Assembly: GCA_021414085.1 (NCBI GenBank)
Contig: JAIOPC010000011.1
Coordinates: 209,200 to 273,199 of the forward strand
DNA: 64,000 nucleotides
Source: Actinomycetes bacterium
Lineage (GTDB): Bacteria > Actinomycetota > Acidimicrobiia > Acidimicrobiales > Ilumatobacteraceae
Direction: 5' to 3'
Part shown: in pieces, positions 40,484 through 49,095 of the stretch
How the letters are laid out: every line of letters begins with the position of its first letter
Numbering within the stretch: the stretch's first letter is position 1
Program-made: the position numbers and the translations under genes
The notes under the pieces: generated by a model
Database searches by the model: none
What the model was told of the DNA's origin: nothing
Seen by the model: the letters and a program-made list of their open reading frames with translations, nothing else

Positions 40484-41131
40484 GTGTCCGATCAGTCGCT
40501 CTCAGCCACGTTGCGCGCTTGTGCGTTGGCCGCCAAAGGGTTCATGCCCGCCGACGAGGGTGATGCGTTGTTCGCGGCGGCGGTTGATGCTGGTATTGCC
40601 GTTCCCGATTTGCCATTCCTGGAAGTCGGTTCGTATTGCGGTCGCAGCACCGTGTGGCTGGGTGCTGCCGCGCGCGCATGCGCGACCGTGTTGTTTGCTG
40701 TCGATCACCATCGCGGTAGTGAAGAGAACCAGGCTGGCTGGGAGCATCACGACCCAACGCTGGTCGATCCGCGTACTGGCCTGATGGACACACTGCCGGT
40801 TTTTCGCGACACCATCCACGCGGCGGGCCTGGACGATGTGGTGTTCGCAGTGGTCGGTCGCTCGGCCGCCGTCGCCGCGCATTGGGCATCGCCGCTTGCG
40901 TTCTTGTTCATCGACGGTGGTCACGGCGACGAGCCGGCGCGCTTGGATTACGAGGGCTGGACGCCCTACGTAGCAATCGGTGGCACGCTGGCGATCCACG
41001 ACGTCTTTCCTGATCCTGCCGACGGCGGTCGCCCGCCTTACGAACTGATCTTTCGACCCGCCATCGAGAGCGGCCATTTCGAGTTGCGAAGTGCAACCGG
41101 CAGTCTGCGAGTGTTACGCCGCGTGGCATAG
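40484..41131 (+). CDS. Class I SAM-dependent methyltransferase (Methyltransf_24-like)
   Basis: A 215-residue protein with the SAM-binding motif FLEVGSYCGRSTVWLGAAAR near residue 45, an acidic VDHHRGSEENQAGWE near 75 and the FLFIDGGHGDEPARLDYEGW motif near 140, which is characteristic of the CmcI/Methyltransf_24 branch. The last motif is followed by GGTLAIHDVFPDPADGGRPP, where metal or substrate is bound. The substrate is unknown. GTG 40484 is the start nearest the conserved region; the gene is divergent from tesB. Confidence 0.82.
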   Translation: MSDQSLSATLRACALAAKGFMPADEGDALFAAAVDAGIAVPDLPFLEVGSYCGRSTVWLGAAARACATVLFAVDHHRGSEENQAGWEHHDPTLVDPRTGLMDTLPVFRDTIHAAGLDDVVFAVVGRSAAVAAHWASPLAFLFIDGGHGDEPARLDYEGWTPYVAIGGTLAIHDVFPDPADGGRPPYELIFRPAIESGHFELRSATGSLRVLRRVA

Positions 41132-41141
41132 GGTGAGTCGC

Positions 41142-41795
41142 ATGTCGAAGACACTGCGCGTCCCCCTCGTGTTGTTCTCAGCGTTCGCAATCGTCGTGAG
41201 TTCTTGTGGTGGTGACGATAAGAAATCAGACACCAGTGCCGACTCGTTGGCGACCGACGAAATGGTCGTTTCGATGCAAACGATTATGGATCTTGGAGCT
41301 GCGACCCCGGAGAGTTCGGTCGATCTCAACGCCTGCCCGCTTGGCGACTTCGAGATTTTGGTCGCTAAGGCGCCGGCGGAAGTGCAAGCGCTTGCAACCC
41401 TCGAAGATCAACTGTTCACGTACGTGTACCAGAACGTGGGTGAGCCACCGCACCTGCAATGTGGTCGGGGAAGCCTGGGCGCCTACTCCGGTGAAGTCCC
41501 GGCCGGCGACTACCACGACGATCTCGTCCGACTGCTCGACAACTTCATCTTGACGTTCGATGCCGACAAGGCGCATCGCGGTGGCACGCTCGTGAGTTTC
41601 TGTGCGGAACCTATCGGCGCTGGCGGCGGCGACTTCTGCGAGGCCGATTGGTACGACGACAACGTGTGGGTCGGCGTGTTCATTGCGGGCGATGGTCGCT
41701 CTTCGGAGTTGGCCGACCAATGGCTAACGGCTGTTCTCGGCGACGTAGTCGCGAACGTCGTGCAGTTGGCGCCGAGTATTCAGACTGTGGGCTAG
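41142..41795 (+). CDS. Putative lipoprotein
   Basis: A 217-residue exported protein. It starts with a lipoprotein signal peptide (VPLVLFSAFAIVVSSC, then GG; Cys near 22) and an Asp/Lys/Ser linker. The mature part contains several cysteines (NACPL, LQCGRG, SFCAEP, DFCEADW) that could form two disulfides. No family is recognised. It lies 10 bases after the methyltransferase gene on the same strand and overlaps the convergent ALDH gene by four bases. Confidence 0.7.
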   Translation: MSKTLRVPLVLFSAFAIVVSSCGGDDKKSDTSADSLATDEMVVSMQTIMDLGAATPESSVDLNACPLGDFEILVAKAPAEVQALATLEDQLFTYVYQNVGEPPHLQCGRGSLGAYSGEVPAGDYHDDLVRLLDNFILTFDADKAHRGGTLVSFCAEPIGAGGGDFCEADWYDDNVWVGVFIAGDGRSSELADQWLTAVLGDVVANVVQLAPSIQTVG

Positions 41796-43306
41796 CCGAA
41801 CTGCACGCCTTGCGCCAGCGGTAGCGAGTTGCTGTAGTTGATGGTGTTGGTCGCGCGGCGCATGTAGGCCTTCCACGCATCGCTGCCGCTCTCGCGTCCG
41901 CCTCCGGTGGTCTTCTCGCCGCCGAACGCGCCGCCAATCTCGGCGCCGCTGGGACCGATGTTGACGTTGGCAATTCCACAGTCGCTGCCTGCGGCGCTGC
42001 AGAAGCGCTCGGCTTCGCGTACGTCGGTGGTGAACACGCTGCTTGCCAGACCTTGCGGCACTTCGTTGTGCAGCTGCACCGCTTCGTCGAATTCGTTGTA
42101 CGCCATCACGTAAAGGATCGGCGCGAACGTCTCGGTGTGCACGATCTCGCTTTGGCTCGGCATCGAGACAATCGCCGGCCGCATGTACGCGGCATCGGGT
42201 GCCTCTTGCGCGAGATGTCGTTCGCCGCCAACGAGAACCGTTCCGCCTTGAGCGCGTGCACTGTCGAGCGCATCGTTCATTTGGCTCATCGCCTTCGGTG
42301 TGATCAGCGGACCGACGAGCGTGCCCGCGTCCAGTGGGCTGCCGACGGGCAAGCTGGCGAATGCCTTCGTCAGTCGCGTGGTGACCTCATCGAGTCGCGA
42401 GTTGTGCACGATCAGGCGCCGCAGCGACGTGCACCGTTGGCCAGCGGTGCCAGCAGCCGAGAACGTGACACCGCGAACGACGAGCTCCATGTCGGCGCTC
42501 GGTGCGATGATGGCCGCGTTGTTGCCGCCGAGTTCGAGGATGCTGCGGCCGAAACGAGCTGCGACGATCGGCGCGACCTTGCGCCCCATTGCGGTGCTGC
42601 CGGTGGCGCTGACAATCGAGACGCCCGCGGATGCGACGAGCTCGGCACCGACTGCGCCGTCGCCCAGAACCATCTGGCTCACGTTCGGTGGCACGTCGAG
42701 GCCGGCCGCCGCCTTGTCGAACAACGCTTGCGTGGCGATTGCGGTGAGCGGTGTCAGCTCGCTCGGCTTCCAGATCACCGGGTTGCCACAAACGAGCGCG
42801 AGCGCGGCGTTCCAGCTCCACACTGCGACCGGGAAGTTGAACGCGGTGATCACCGCGGTCGGCCCCATCGGGTGCCATTGCTCCATGAGCCGGTGCCCCG
42901 GGCGTTCGCTGGCGATGGTCAGGCCGTGCAGCTGACGACTGAGCCCGACAGCGAAGTCGCAGATGTCGATCATCTCTTGCACTTCGCCGAGTGCTTCGCT
43001 TTCGATCTTGCCGACCTCAAGCTGCACGATGCGCGCTAAGTCGGCCTTGTGGATGCGTAGTTGTTCGCCGAGTCGGCGTACGAGTTCGCCGCGCAACGGA
43101 CCGGGTGCGTTGCGCCACACGGCGAAGGCGGCGGTAGCGCGGTCCACCACGTCGGCGACGCTCGCCGTTCCTGCGACAGAGCCGAGTGTGGCGCCGGTGA
43201 TCGGCGTACGCGCGTTGTGCGGGCCTTTCCCCATCGGTGGAGCGCCACATGCGCGCAGCGCATCGTTGGCGAGGGACGAAAGTTCAGCAGTAGTTGGAAA
43301 GCTCAC
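41792..43306 (-). CDS. ALDH7-type aldehyde dehydrogenase (aminoadipate-semialdehyde dehydrogenase-like)
   Basis: A 504-residue NAD-dependent aldehyde dehydrogenase. The glutamate motif LELGGNNAAI lies near 263 and the catalytic Cys in AGQRCTSLRRL near 298. The C-terminal NVNIGPSGAEIGGAFGGEKT followed by GGGRESGSDAWKAYMRR is the hallmark of the ALDH7 (antiquitin) subfamily. These enzymes oxidise alpha-aminoadipate semialdehyde in lysine catabolism, and related aldehydes. No other lysine-degradation gene was seen next to it. Confidence 0.9.
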   Translation of the reverse strand: MSFPTTAELSSLANDALRACGAPPMGKGPHNARTPITGATLGSVAGTASVADVVDRATAAFAVWRNAPGPLRGELVRRLGEQLRIHKADLARIVQLEVGKIESEALGEVQEMIDICDFAVGLSRQLHGLTIASERPGHRLMEQWHPMGPTAVITAFNFPVAVWSWNAALALVCGNPVIWKPSELTPLTAIATQALFDKAAAGLDVPPNVSQMVLGDGAVGAELVASAGVSIVSATGSTAMGRKVAPIVAARFGRSILELGGNNAAIIAPSADMELVVRGVTFSAAGTAGQRCTSLRRLIVHNSRLDEVTTRLTKAFASLPVGSPLDAGTLVGPLITPKAMSQMNDALDSARAQGGTVLVGGERHLAQEAPDAAYMRPAIVSMPSQSEIVHTETFAPILYVMAYNEFDEAVQLHNEVPQGLASSVFTTDVREAERFCSAAGSDCGIANVNIGPSGAEIGGAFGGEKTTGGGRESGSDAWKAYMRRATNTINYSNSLPLAQGVQFG

Positions 43307-43340
43307 TCGCCCATCGTGCCATGTGAAACCTTGCGATTAG

Positions 43341-43360
43341 TGGTATTGAATCTGATACCA
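43341..43360. promoter_or_regulatory. Inverted repeat upstream of the HTH/nucleotidyltransferase pair
   Basis: TGGTAT-tgaatctg-ATACCA is a symmetric site with 6-base perfect arms and an 8-base spacer. It lies eight bases before the HTH gene start (43369), in a locally AT-richer stretch. It is the natural candidate for autoregulation by the HTH antitoxin. Confidence 0.6.
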
Positions 43361-43368
43361 TCATTGCG

Positions 43369-43677
43369 ATGAACACCGGCAACCTCTTGCGTAGCGTGCG
43401 AGAACGCGCCGGATTCTCGTTGCGCGAGTTCGGTCGCCGGGCGGGAACATCGCACGCAACGCTCGTCGCGTATGGGGCTGGCAGGGTGTCGCCCTCGATG
43501 CACACTGTCGAACGCATGGTGCACGCGGCCGGGTTCGAACTCGAGCCAGCGCTCGTGCGTAGTTTGCCTGATCGCGAAACCCGTGGGCGCGAACTGCTCG
43601 ACGTGCTCGAATTGGCCGAGCAGTTTCCTGCCCGGCATCGGCGCAATCTGGCCTACCCAGTGTTCGGTCGCACATGA
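43369..43677 (+). CDS. XRE-family HTH protein (candidate antitoxin)
   Basis: A 102-residue protein. Its first half is a lambda-repressor-like helix-turn-helix (LLRSVRERAGFSLREFGRRA then GTSHATLVAYGAGRVSPSMHT, about residues 5-46). The rest is a charged tail ending in RRNLAYPVFGRT. The gene starts just after a palindrome and overlaps the nucleotidyltransferase gene by four bases (ATGA). Small HTH proteins in this position usually act as antitoxin and operon repressor. The pairing, not the sequence alone, supports that role. Confidence 0.8.
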   Translation: MNTGNLLRSVRERAGFSLREFGRRAGTSHATLVAYGAGRVSPSMHTVERMVHAAGFELEPALVRSLPDRETRGRELLDVLELAEQFPARHRRNLAYPVFGRT

Positions 43678-44210
43678 GCACTCTGGCTGACAAGGTCGTT
43701 GAACTCCATCGTTCCTTGGCGCTTGCGAAGTTTCCCCATGCGTTTGGGGGAGCGCTGGCGTTGGCCTGGTGCACTCAACGAGCCCGCGGCACGATCGACA
43801 TCGATATCAACATCTTCGTTGGTGTCGAGCGTGTCGACGAACTCATCGCGGCGATGCCAATGCAAGTGACGTTGTCGGCTGACGACCCGTTGCGGCGCGA
43901 CGGTCAGACGCGGCTTTGGTGGGACTCAACGCCTATCGACGTGTTCTTGAACACCACGCGGTACCACGAGGACCTTGCGCTGCGGGCCAGTGTCGAACGC
44001 TTCAACGGCGAAGACATTCCATTCTTGTCGTGCACCGATCTCGCGGTGTTCAAGGCGTTCTTCGATCGCACGAAGGATTGGGCCGACCTGGAAGAAATGG
44101 CGTTGGCTGGCACTCTGGATCGTCAGCGCGTGGTCGGCGTGATTGCGGAGTACTTAGGCGTCGACGATCCCCGCCTAGCCAAGGTTTTGGCGCTGCCGAC
44201 CGCCGAGTAG
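43674..44210 (+). CDS. Nucleotidyltransferase-fold protein (candidate AbiEii-like toxin)
   Basis: A 178-residue protein with a polymerase-beta-type nucleotidyltransferase motif: FGGALALAWCTQRARGTIDI then DINIFV (about residues 24-48), giving GG and D42-x-D44 as metal ligands. A third acidic position may be TPIDVFLNTT near residue 87. YHEDLALRASVERFNGEDIP and LSCTDLAVFKAFFDRTKDWADLEEM follow, typical of AbiEii/DUF1814-like proteins, where KxxxxRxKDxxDL is conserved. Such proteins nucleotidylate tRNA or other targets and serve as toxins or phage-defence effectors. The pair matches an HTH-NTase toxin-antitoxin unit. Confidence 0.72.
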   Translation: MSTLADKVVELHRSLALAKFPHAFGGALALAWCTQRARGTIDIDINIFVGVERVDELIAAMPMQVTLSADDPLRRDGQTRLWWDSTPIDVFLNTTRYHEDLALRASVERFNGEDIPFLSCTDLAVFKAFFDRTKDWADLEEMALAGTLDRQRVVGVIAEYLGVDDPRLAKVLALPTAE

Positions 44211-44215
44211 CTGCG

Positions 44216-45256
44216 TCAGGCGTCGGTGCTGTCGTTCGAACTTCGTGGGACGAAGACGTTGCTTGCCGCACTGCCGCCGGCAATTGCATCGGCAGCGAGG
44301 ATGACGGCGGCGCCGGTGTAGGCGCTGGTTTCCTCCGCAGGAAAGCGCACGAGCGACGGGTACACGATGCCGGTGTCGTACGAGCCGTCGGCGCGACGAT
44401 GCGGGCGAGTCCAGTCGAGCAACTCCGTCGCGGTACTCATGTCGCCGATTGCCGCGTACGCAATAGCGCACTCGGCGGTTTCGCTGGCGGTGATCCACGG
44501 CTCGTCGCTGACGCAACGGATGCCTTTTCCTTCCATCGCGAATGTTGCCCAGCTGTCGGCGAGGCGGGCTTTGGCTTCTTCGCCGGTTAACGCGCCCGAC
44601 AGCACTGGGTAATACCAGTCCATCGCCCAGCGGTCCTTGGGTTCGAACGCACCGGGTCGGGTCGCAACCAAGTCGGCCAACAACAAGCTGGCCGACATCC
44701 AGTCCGGTCGTGGCTCGTTGGTCAGTTCCGCAAGTTGCGCACCGCAACGCAAGGCGTGCGAGATGCTGGACGACCCGGTGAGCAGCGCGTAGTCCCACGG
44801 GGTGTCGGCCTCTGTGCGCGCCCAGAGCACGGTGCCGTCGGCCTTGCGCATGCCGAGCACCCAATCGAGCGAGCGTTGCACAGTCGGCCACAGATGATCG
44901 ACGAAACCACGGTCCCAGGTGCACAGCCAGTGATGCCACACACCCGTCGCGATGTAGGCGCACACGTTGGTATCGAGCTTGGCCTCTTCGACGGTGCCGT
45001 CGGGCAGGTAATAGTTCCACCAGCTGCCGTTGGGCAGTTGAATGTCGACAAGCCACTCATATGCGCGCTCGGCCGGGGCGTGCAGGCCGGCGACGTCGAG
45101 TGCCATCGCAGTCTCGACGTGGTTCCACGGATCGCAGTGGCCATTCGGGAACCAGGGGATCATGCCGGTGTCGAGTTGCAGCGCAGCGATGGACTCGGCT
45201 GTCTGCACAACCTCGTCGCAAGTCAGGACGCCTTCGACGTTGGGCACGCGGCTCAT
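44216..45256 (-). CDS. Alpha/alpha-toroid (prenyltransferase/terpene-cyclase-like) protein
   Basis: A 346-residue protein built of repeating helical hairpins with QW-like and DG motifs (AALQLDTGMIPWFPNGHCDP, VDIQLPNGSWWNYYLPDGTV, KADGTVLWARTEADTPWDYA, RRADGSYDTGIVYPS). This is the (alpha/alpha)6-toroid style of squalene cyclases, prenyltransferases and some glycoside hydrolases. The DxDD acid motif of cyclases is not seen, so a glycosidase or binding role is equally possible. It is the last gene of an operon with a methyltransferase and a GT4 glycosyltransferase (4-base overlap), suggesting work on a glycolipid or polysaccharide. Confidence 0.7.
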   Translation of the reverse strand: MSRVPNVEGVLTCDEVVQTAESIAALQLDTGMIPWFPNGHCDPWNHVETAMALDVAGLHAPAERAYEWLVDIQLPNGSWWNYYLPDGTVEEAKLDTNVCAYIATGVWHHWLCTWDRGFVDHLWPTVQRSLDWVLGMRKADGTVLWARTEADTPWDYALLTGSSSISHALRCGAQLAELTNEPRPDWMSASLLLADLVATRPGAFEPKDRWAMDWYYPVLSGALTGEEAKARLADSWATFAMEGKGIRCVSDEPWITASETAECAIAYAAIGDMSTATELLDWTRPHRRADGSYDTGIVYPSLVRFPAEETSAYTGAAVILAADAIAGGSAASNVFVPRSSNDSTDA

Positions 45257-45969
45257 CGTTTCACCCCATACACCACGTAGCTCTTACCGAGCGCGGGTGA
45301 CAGCACGCGTTCCATCAGTTGCATCGACTTTGGCTGCTTGGTGATTTCCCACTCCAGCAGCTGGCGATAACGCTTCACCAGCGGGTGATTGTCGTTGCGC
45401 GGTCCGACCGCACACTTCAGCCACCAGTAGGGCGAGTGCAGTGCGTGTGCATGATGAGTGCTGACGACCTCGGCGCCGGCGCTGCGCAGCTTTGCCTTCA
45501 ACTCTGTCGCGCTGTAGATGCGTACGTGACCGCCCGCAACCGTCGGGGCGTGGTACTCGTCGCTGAGCATCCAGTTGACCTTCTCCGGCAACCATGTCGG
45601 CACGGTTGCCGCAATTGTGCCGCCCGGCTTCAGCACGCGCAGCAGCTCGCCAACGGCGGCCACGTCGTCTTGGATGTGCTCGAGCACCTCGCTGGTGATC
45701 ACCCTGTCGAACGAGTCATCGGCGAACGGCAACTTCGTCGCGTCGCCTTGCATCACGCCGACGTAGCGCTCCTCGGGAATCTCGCCTGCCGCGACCATGG
45801 CGGCGAAGATGCCGCGTGCTGCGGTGACTTCCTCCGCCATGTAGTCGAGTGCGACCACGTTGGCGCCAAGACGAGCAAGCTCGAACGCGTGGCGACCAAA
45901 ACCGGCGCCGGCATCAAGCACCAGATCGCCCGGTTGGACGCCGAGACGATCGAAACGGATCGTGAGCAC
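45253..45969 (-). CDS. Class I SAM-dependent methyltransferase
   Basis: A 238-residue methyltransferase of the Methyltransf_11 type. It starts at GTG and carries LVLDAGAGFGRHAFELARLG near residue 16 (SAM motif I), VVALDYMAEEV, DATKLPFADDSFDRVITSEV near 77, and HIQDDVAAVGELLRVLKPGG (the post-I region). The C-terminal part (AHALHSPYWWLKCAVG) is typical of methyltransferases in polysaccharide or lipid clusters. The GT4 gene is 3 bases upstream, and the toroid gene overlaps its stop, so all three are co-transcribed. Confidence 0.87.
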   Translation of the reverse strand: MLTIRFDRLGVQPGDLVLDAGAGFGRHAFELARLGANVVALDYMAEEVTAARGIFAAMVAAGEIPEERYVGVMQGDATKLPFADDSFDRVITSEVLEHIQDDVAAVGELLRVLKPGGTIAATVPTWLPEKVNWMLSDEYHAPTVAGGHVRIYSATELKAKLRSAGAEVVSTHHAHALHSPYWWLKCAVGPRNDNHPLVKRYRQLLEWEITKQPKSMQLMERVLSPALGKSYVVYGVKR

Positions 45970-45972
45970 GAG

Positions 45973-47289
45973 CTACAGCCGACCGTTCTTGCGCAGCTTC
46001 TCGATGTTGTCCGGCATCGCCAACACCTCGCGGTACTGATCGACCGTGAGTTGCGCACAGTGCTTCCAACTCCAACGCTCGACAACGCGTTGGCGGCCGG
46101 CTTCACCGACACGTGCGCGCAGCGCCGCATCGTCGAGACCGCGACGGATCGCCGCCGCCAACGCATCGACGTTTCCAGCTGGGCACTGCAGCACCGTCTC
46201 GTTGTCCTTGCCCGTCACTTCCGGCAGCGCGCCGCCGTCGGTGGCGACCAAACAAATGCCGGTCGACATCGCTTCGATCGCCGGCAAGCTGAATCCTTCG
46301 TACAGGCTGGGTACCACCGCAAGTTCGGCTTCGGCGTATAGCTCGACGATGCGTTCGTCGGGAACGCCCGACACGAAGTCGATGTGGGGCCGCAAGCCGA
46401 GCTTGTCGATCATGTCGTTGCTCGCGCCCTCGCGCGGTTTGCCGATGATGGTCAGGCGAATGTCGTCGCGCTCGGTGCGCAACTTCGCCATCGCCTCGAG
46501 CAAGTAGCTGAGGCCCTTCAGCGCGACATCGGCGGACGCCGTCGTGATGAGACGACCGGGCTGACGGCTGATGTGCGGCAGCGGTGTGAACAACTCCGGA
46601 TCCACCCCAACCGGAACGAGCTTCATGCGATCAAGGCTGACGCCCATGTCGCTGTGGATGTCTTTGATGCTGTTCTCGCTGACAACAACGACGCGCGGCA
46701 TGCGGCTGGCCACGCGACCCTGCATCTTCACGAAGTTGTACCAGCGACCGATGCCGAAGCGCTTGCGCCAGTTCTTGGAGTGCTGCATCTCCAGCGCCCG
46801 GTCGCGGGTGATTGGGTGATGCAGCGTCACGATCGTGGGGATCATCTTCTCGATGCCGAGGATGCCGTAGCCGAGGCATTGGTTGTCGTGCACCAGGTCG
46901 AAGTCGCCTTGGCGCTTCTTCAGCGCTTCTCGCGCCCGAATTGAGAACGACAACGGCTCGCCAAACGTGCCCTTGAAGTGGGTGAAGATCTCTGCCAGAT
47001 CGGCCCTCGATTTGATCTCCCAGAAGCCGGGAAAGCGACCGGGGAAATGGTCGTTCCAGATGTCGAGGCTGGGCAGTTTGTGGAGCGGAATGCGGTCGTC
47101 GAGCACCGGGTAGGGCTGGCCACCGAAGACCTCAACGCTGTGGCCGAGATCGACCAGCGCCTTGGTGAGATGGCGGGTGTACACGCCCTGCCCGCCCACA
47201 TGCGGCTTGCCTCGATAGGTGAGGTAGGCGATCTTCAGCGGTGCGTCGGGCGACAGCCCAGAAGCCCCCGCCGGGCGTGCGGCAGACAT
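45973..47289 (-). CDS. Family GT4 glycosyltransferase
   Basis: A 438-residue GT-B fold glycosyltransferase. The N-terminal domain begins KIAYLTYRGKPHVGGQGVYT, with the acceptor-side motif GGQGVYTRHL. The C-terminal domain carries the donor motif: TASADVALKGLSYLLEAM near 255 and SLYEGFSLPAIEAMSTGICL near residue 345, with the EGFSLPAIE retaining-glycosyltransferase signature. It transfers a sugar from an NDP- or GDP-sugar to a lipid or glycan acceptor. It heads the operon GT4-methyltransferase-toroid. The sigma factor fusion lies 67 bases upstream on the same strand. Confidence 0.92.
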   Translation of the reverse strand: MSAARPAGASGLSPDAPLKIAYLTYRGKPHVGGQGVYTRHLTKALVDLGHSVEVFGGQPYPVLDDRIPLHKLPSLDIWNDHFPGRFPGFWEIKSRADLAEIFTHFKGTFGEPLSFSIRAREALKKRQGDFDLVHDNQCLGYGILGIEKMIPTIVTLHHPITRDRALEMQHSKNWRKRFGIGRWYNFVKMQGRVASRMPRVVVVSENSIKDIHSDMGVSLDRMKLVPVGVDPELFTPLPHISRQPGRLITTASADVALKGLSYLLEAMAKLRTERDDIRLTIIGKPREGASNDMIDKLGLRPHIDFVSGVPDERIVELYAEAELAVVPSLYEGFSLPAIEAMSTGICLVATDGGALPEVTGKDNETVLQCPAGNVDALAAAIRRGLDDAALRARVGEAGRQRVVERWSWKHCAQLTVDQYREVLAMPDNIEKLRKNGRL

Positions 47290-47314
47290 TGCTGCAACGC
47301 TATCGGCGCCCAGT

Positions 47315-47326
47315 TACCGGCCGGTA
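47315..47326. promoter_or_regulatory. 12-base palindrome upstream of the GT4 operon
   Basis: TACCGGCCGGTA is a perfect palindrome 26 bases upstream of the GT4 start (47289), between it and the end of the sigma factor gene. It may be an operator or a short hairpin separating the two transcription units. Nothing else supports a function. Confidence 0.3.
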
Positions 47327-47356
47327 GCCGTCACAAGAGTGCAACGTGCGGCCGGT

Positions 47357-49009
47357 TCAGCCGATGCACTGCTCGATGGTGAACGAGCCCTCGACCATTG
47401 CCGTGTTGCCCCGCACGTCGGTGACGGTGATCGTGTAGACGTATTTGCCGGACTTCGGGCCGGTCATGATCTGGCCGTACACCGCAACATTGGCGCGTTG
47501 CTGCAACTCGTTCTGGCCGTCGACAGGGCCAACCCAGCTCACGATCGCGGGGAACTGCAGCGCTGACTCGTCTTGATAGGCAACGGAAACATCGGGATCG
47601 GCCCACGTGCAGTTGCCGAACACGTCGCCCTGCGGCCCGTCGAGCGTCAGTACCGGCGCCCGCTCAACTCGGGCGCGCAACGCGACCTTCACCGGCGCGG
47701 CACCACTGTTGGGAACGATCGTGATGGAGCGTTCGTAATCGCCCTCGACCAGGTTGGTTCGTGAGATCGCCAGGGTGAGCGTCTGATCGCCGCCAGGTTG
47801 CAACGTCCCGCCACCGTTCGCGATGGTGAATGGCGTTGCGTCGCCGGTGACAGACCATGCGAAGGCGACATCGCCGGTGTTGCGAATGTGCAGTGCCGCC
47901 GAGGTGAGATCGGCGCCGAAGTCGATGACCGTTGCCGACAAACTCATCTCGCCGGTCACAACCGTGGTTGAAGTGGTTGATGAAGTCGCCGCCGTTGACG
48001 CGGTTGACGAGGTGTCGACAACGACGGTCGTCGCGCTCACGCTCGCGAGCGGTGCGGCTGATTCGTCGCCCGTGTTGGCGGCGACGATTGCGCCTGCGCC
48101 GACACCCAAGACGATGGCGGCAGCCGCGCCCGCGACGAGCGTCGAGAATCGCAACGGGCGCAGCATGCGCGGGAAACCGCCGTCCGCGTCGAACGCGTAC
48201 GCGTGCGTCGGGATGGAGCCAGTAAGCCCCGCCTTGGCCAACACTGCGTCGCGCAGTCCCGGTGGTGCAGCGAACGCGGGCGCCGCGCCCAGCAGTGCCA
48301 GCGGTGCTGCCTTGCGCTTCGTGCGCTCGCAGGTCTCGCATGTCTCGATGTGGCGCGCAACGCGCTTGCGGACGAGCACGGTGAATTCGCCGTCCCAGCC
48401 GTACAGCACTTGCGCGAGCTCGGGGCAATCCTTGCGGCCAGCACGCGCAACCACGAGCGCGGTCATGCTGCGGTCGACGCGATCGCGCATGCGATGCACC
48501 AGCGTGTAGCTCTGGTCGGCCGATACGCCGAGCGCGGCTGCCAAGTCCGCGCCCTGCAGGCCCTGGCGCACACTCAGTTCCAGCATGAGTTGGTCGCGCT
48601 CATCCAGGCCGCACGCGGCACTGCGTACGAGTTCGCCCATCTCGGCAGCCGAGATCGCGGCGCCCTCGGCGTCGGGAGCAACAGGAGCAGCCACTTCAGG
48701 CGCCCCCATCGCGGAGAAGTCGGTGGGCAGCGCCCGACCGCGCTTCTTGGTGCGGCGATAGACCTCGTTGCGCAGCACCGCGTACAGCCATGGCTTCAAT
48801 CGTTCCGGTTCGCGCAGTTGGGCAAGGCGCTCGACAGCGATCAGGAATACGTCGTGCGTCAGATCGGCGGCCTCGTGTCGGTCGCGCAGCATCGCAGCGG
48901 CCGTGTCGTACAACCCAGCCGAGTAGCGGTCGTAGATGCCTGCGAGCGCGCCACGATCGCCACCGAGATAGGCGGCCACCAGTTGGGCGTCGGTACGCGC
49001 GTCGGGCAT
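47357..49009 (-). CDS. ECF sigma factor fused to ZAS-type anti-sigma motif, membrane helix and extracellular Ig-like domains
   Basis: A 550-residue multi-domain regulator. Sigma-70 region 2 spans about 20-90 (GALAGIYDRYSAGLYDTAAA, then EAADLTHDVFLIAVERL). Region 4 spans about 130-185 (LMLELSVRQGLQGADLAAAL, GVSADQSYTLVHRMRDRVDR). A zinc-binding anti-sigma signature H220-x3-C224-x2-C227 (HIETCETC) follows. A membrane helix is at about 289-312, a Ser/Thr linker at 315-355, and a BACON/ASH-like Ig domain at 355-450 (TIANGGGTLQPGGDQTLTLA). A second domain with two cysteines runs 455-550. Sigma factor, anti-sigma and extracellular sensor thus sit on one chain. It probably controls envelope genes, perhaps including the GT4 operon just downstream. 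Confidence 0.85.
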   Translation of the reverse strand: MPDARTDAQLVAAYLGGDRGALAGIYDRYSAGLYDTAAAMLRDRHEAADLTHDVFLIAVERLAQLREPERLKPWLYAVLRNEVYRRTKKRGRALPTDFSAMGAPEVAAPVAPDAEGAAISAAEMGELVRSAACGLDERDQLMLELSVRQGLQGADLAAALGVSADQSYTLVHRMRDRVDRSMTALVVARAGRKDCPELAQVLYGWDGEFTVLVRKRVARHIETCETCERTKRKAAPLALLGAAPAFAAPPGLRDAVLAKAGLTGSIPTHAYAFDADGGFPRMLRPLRFSTLVAGAAAAIVLGVGAGAIVAANTGDESAAPLASVSATTVVVDTSSTASTAATSSTTSTTVVTGEMSLSATVIDFGADLTSAALHIRNTGDVAFAWSVTGDATPFTIANGGGTLQPGGDQTLTLAISRTNLVEGDYERSITIVPNSGAAPVKVALRARVERAPVLTLDGPQGDVFGNCTWADPDVSVAYQDESALQFPAIVSWVGPVDGQNELQQRANVAVYGQIMTGPKSGKYVYTITVTDVRGNTAMVEGSFTIEQCIG

Positions 49010-49095
49010 GTGTCATCGATCCGTCTCCTGGCTATTGAGAGCCGCGAGCAGGACGTTCCTTTCAGTTAGTGGCGCAATTCTCTACCATCAGCCGC

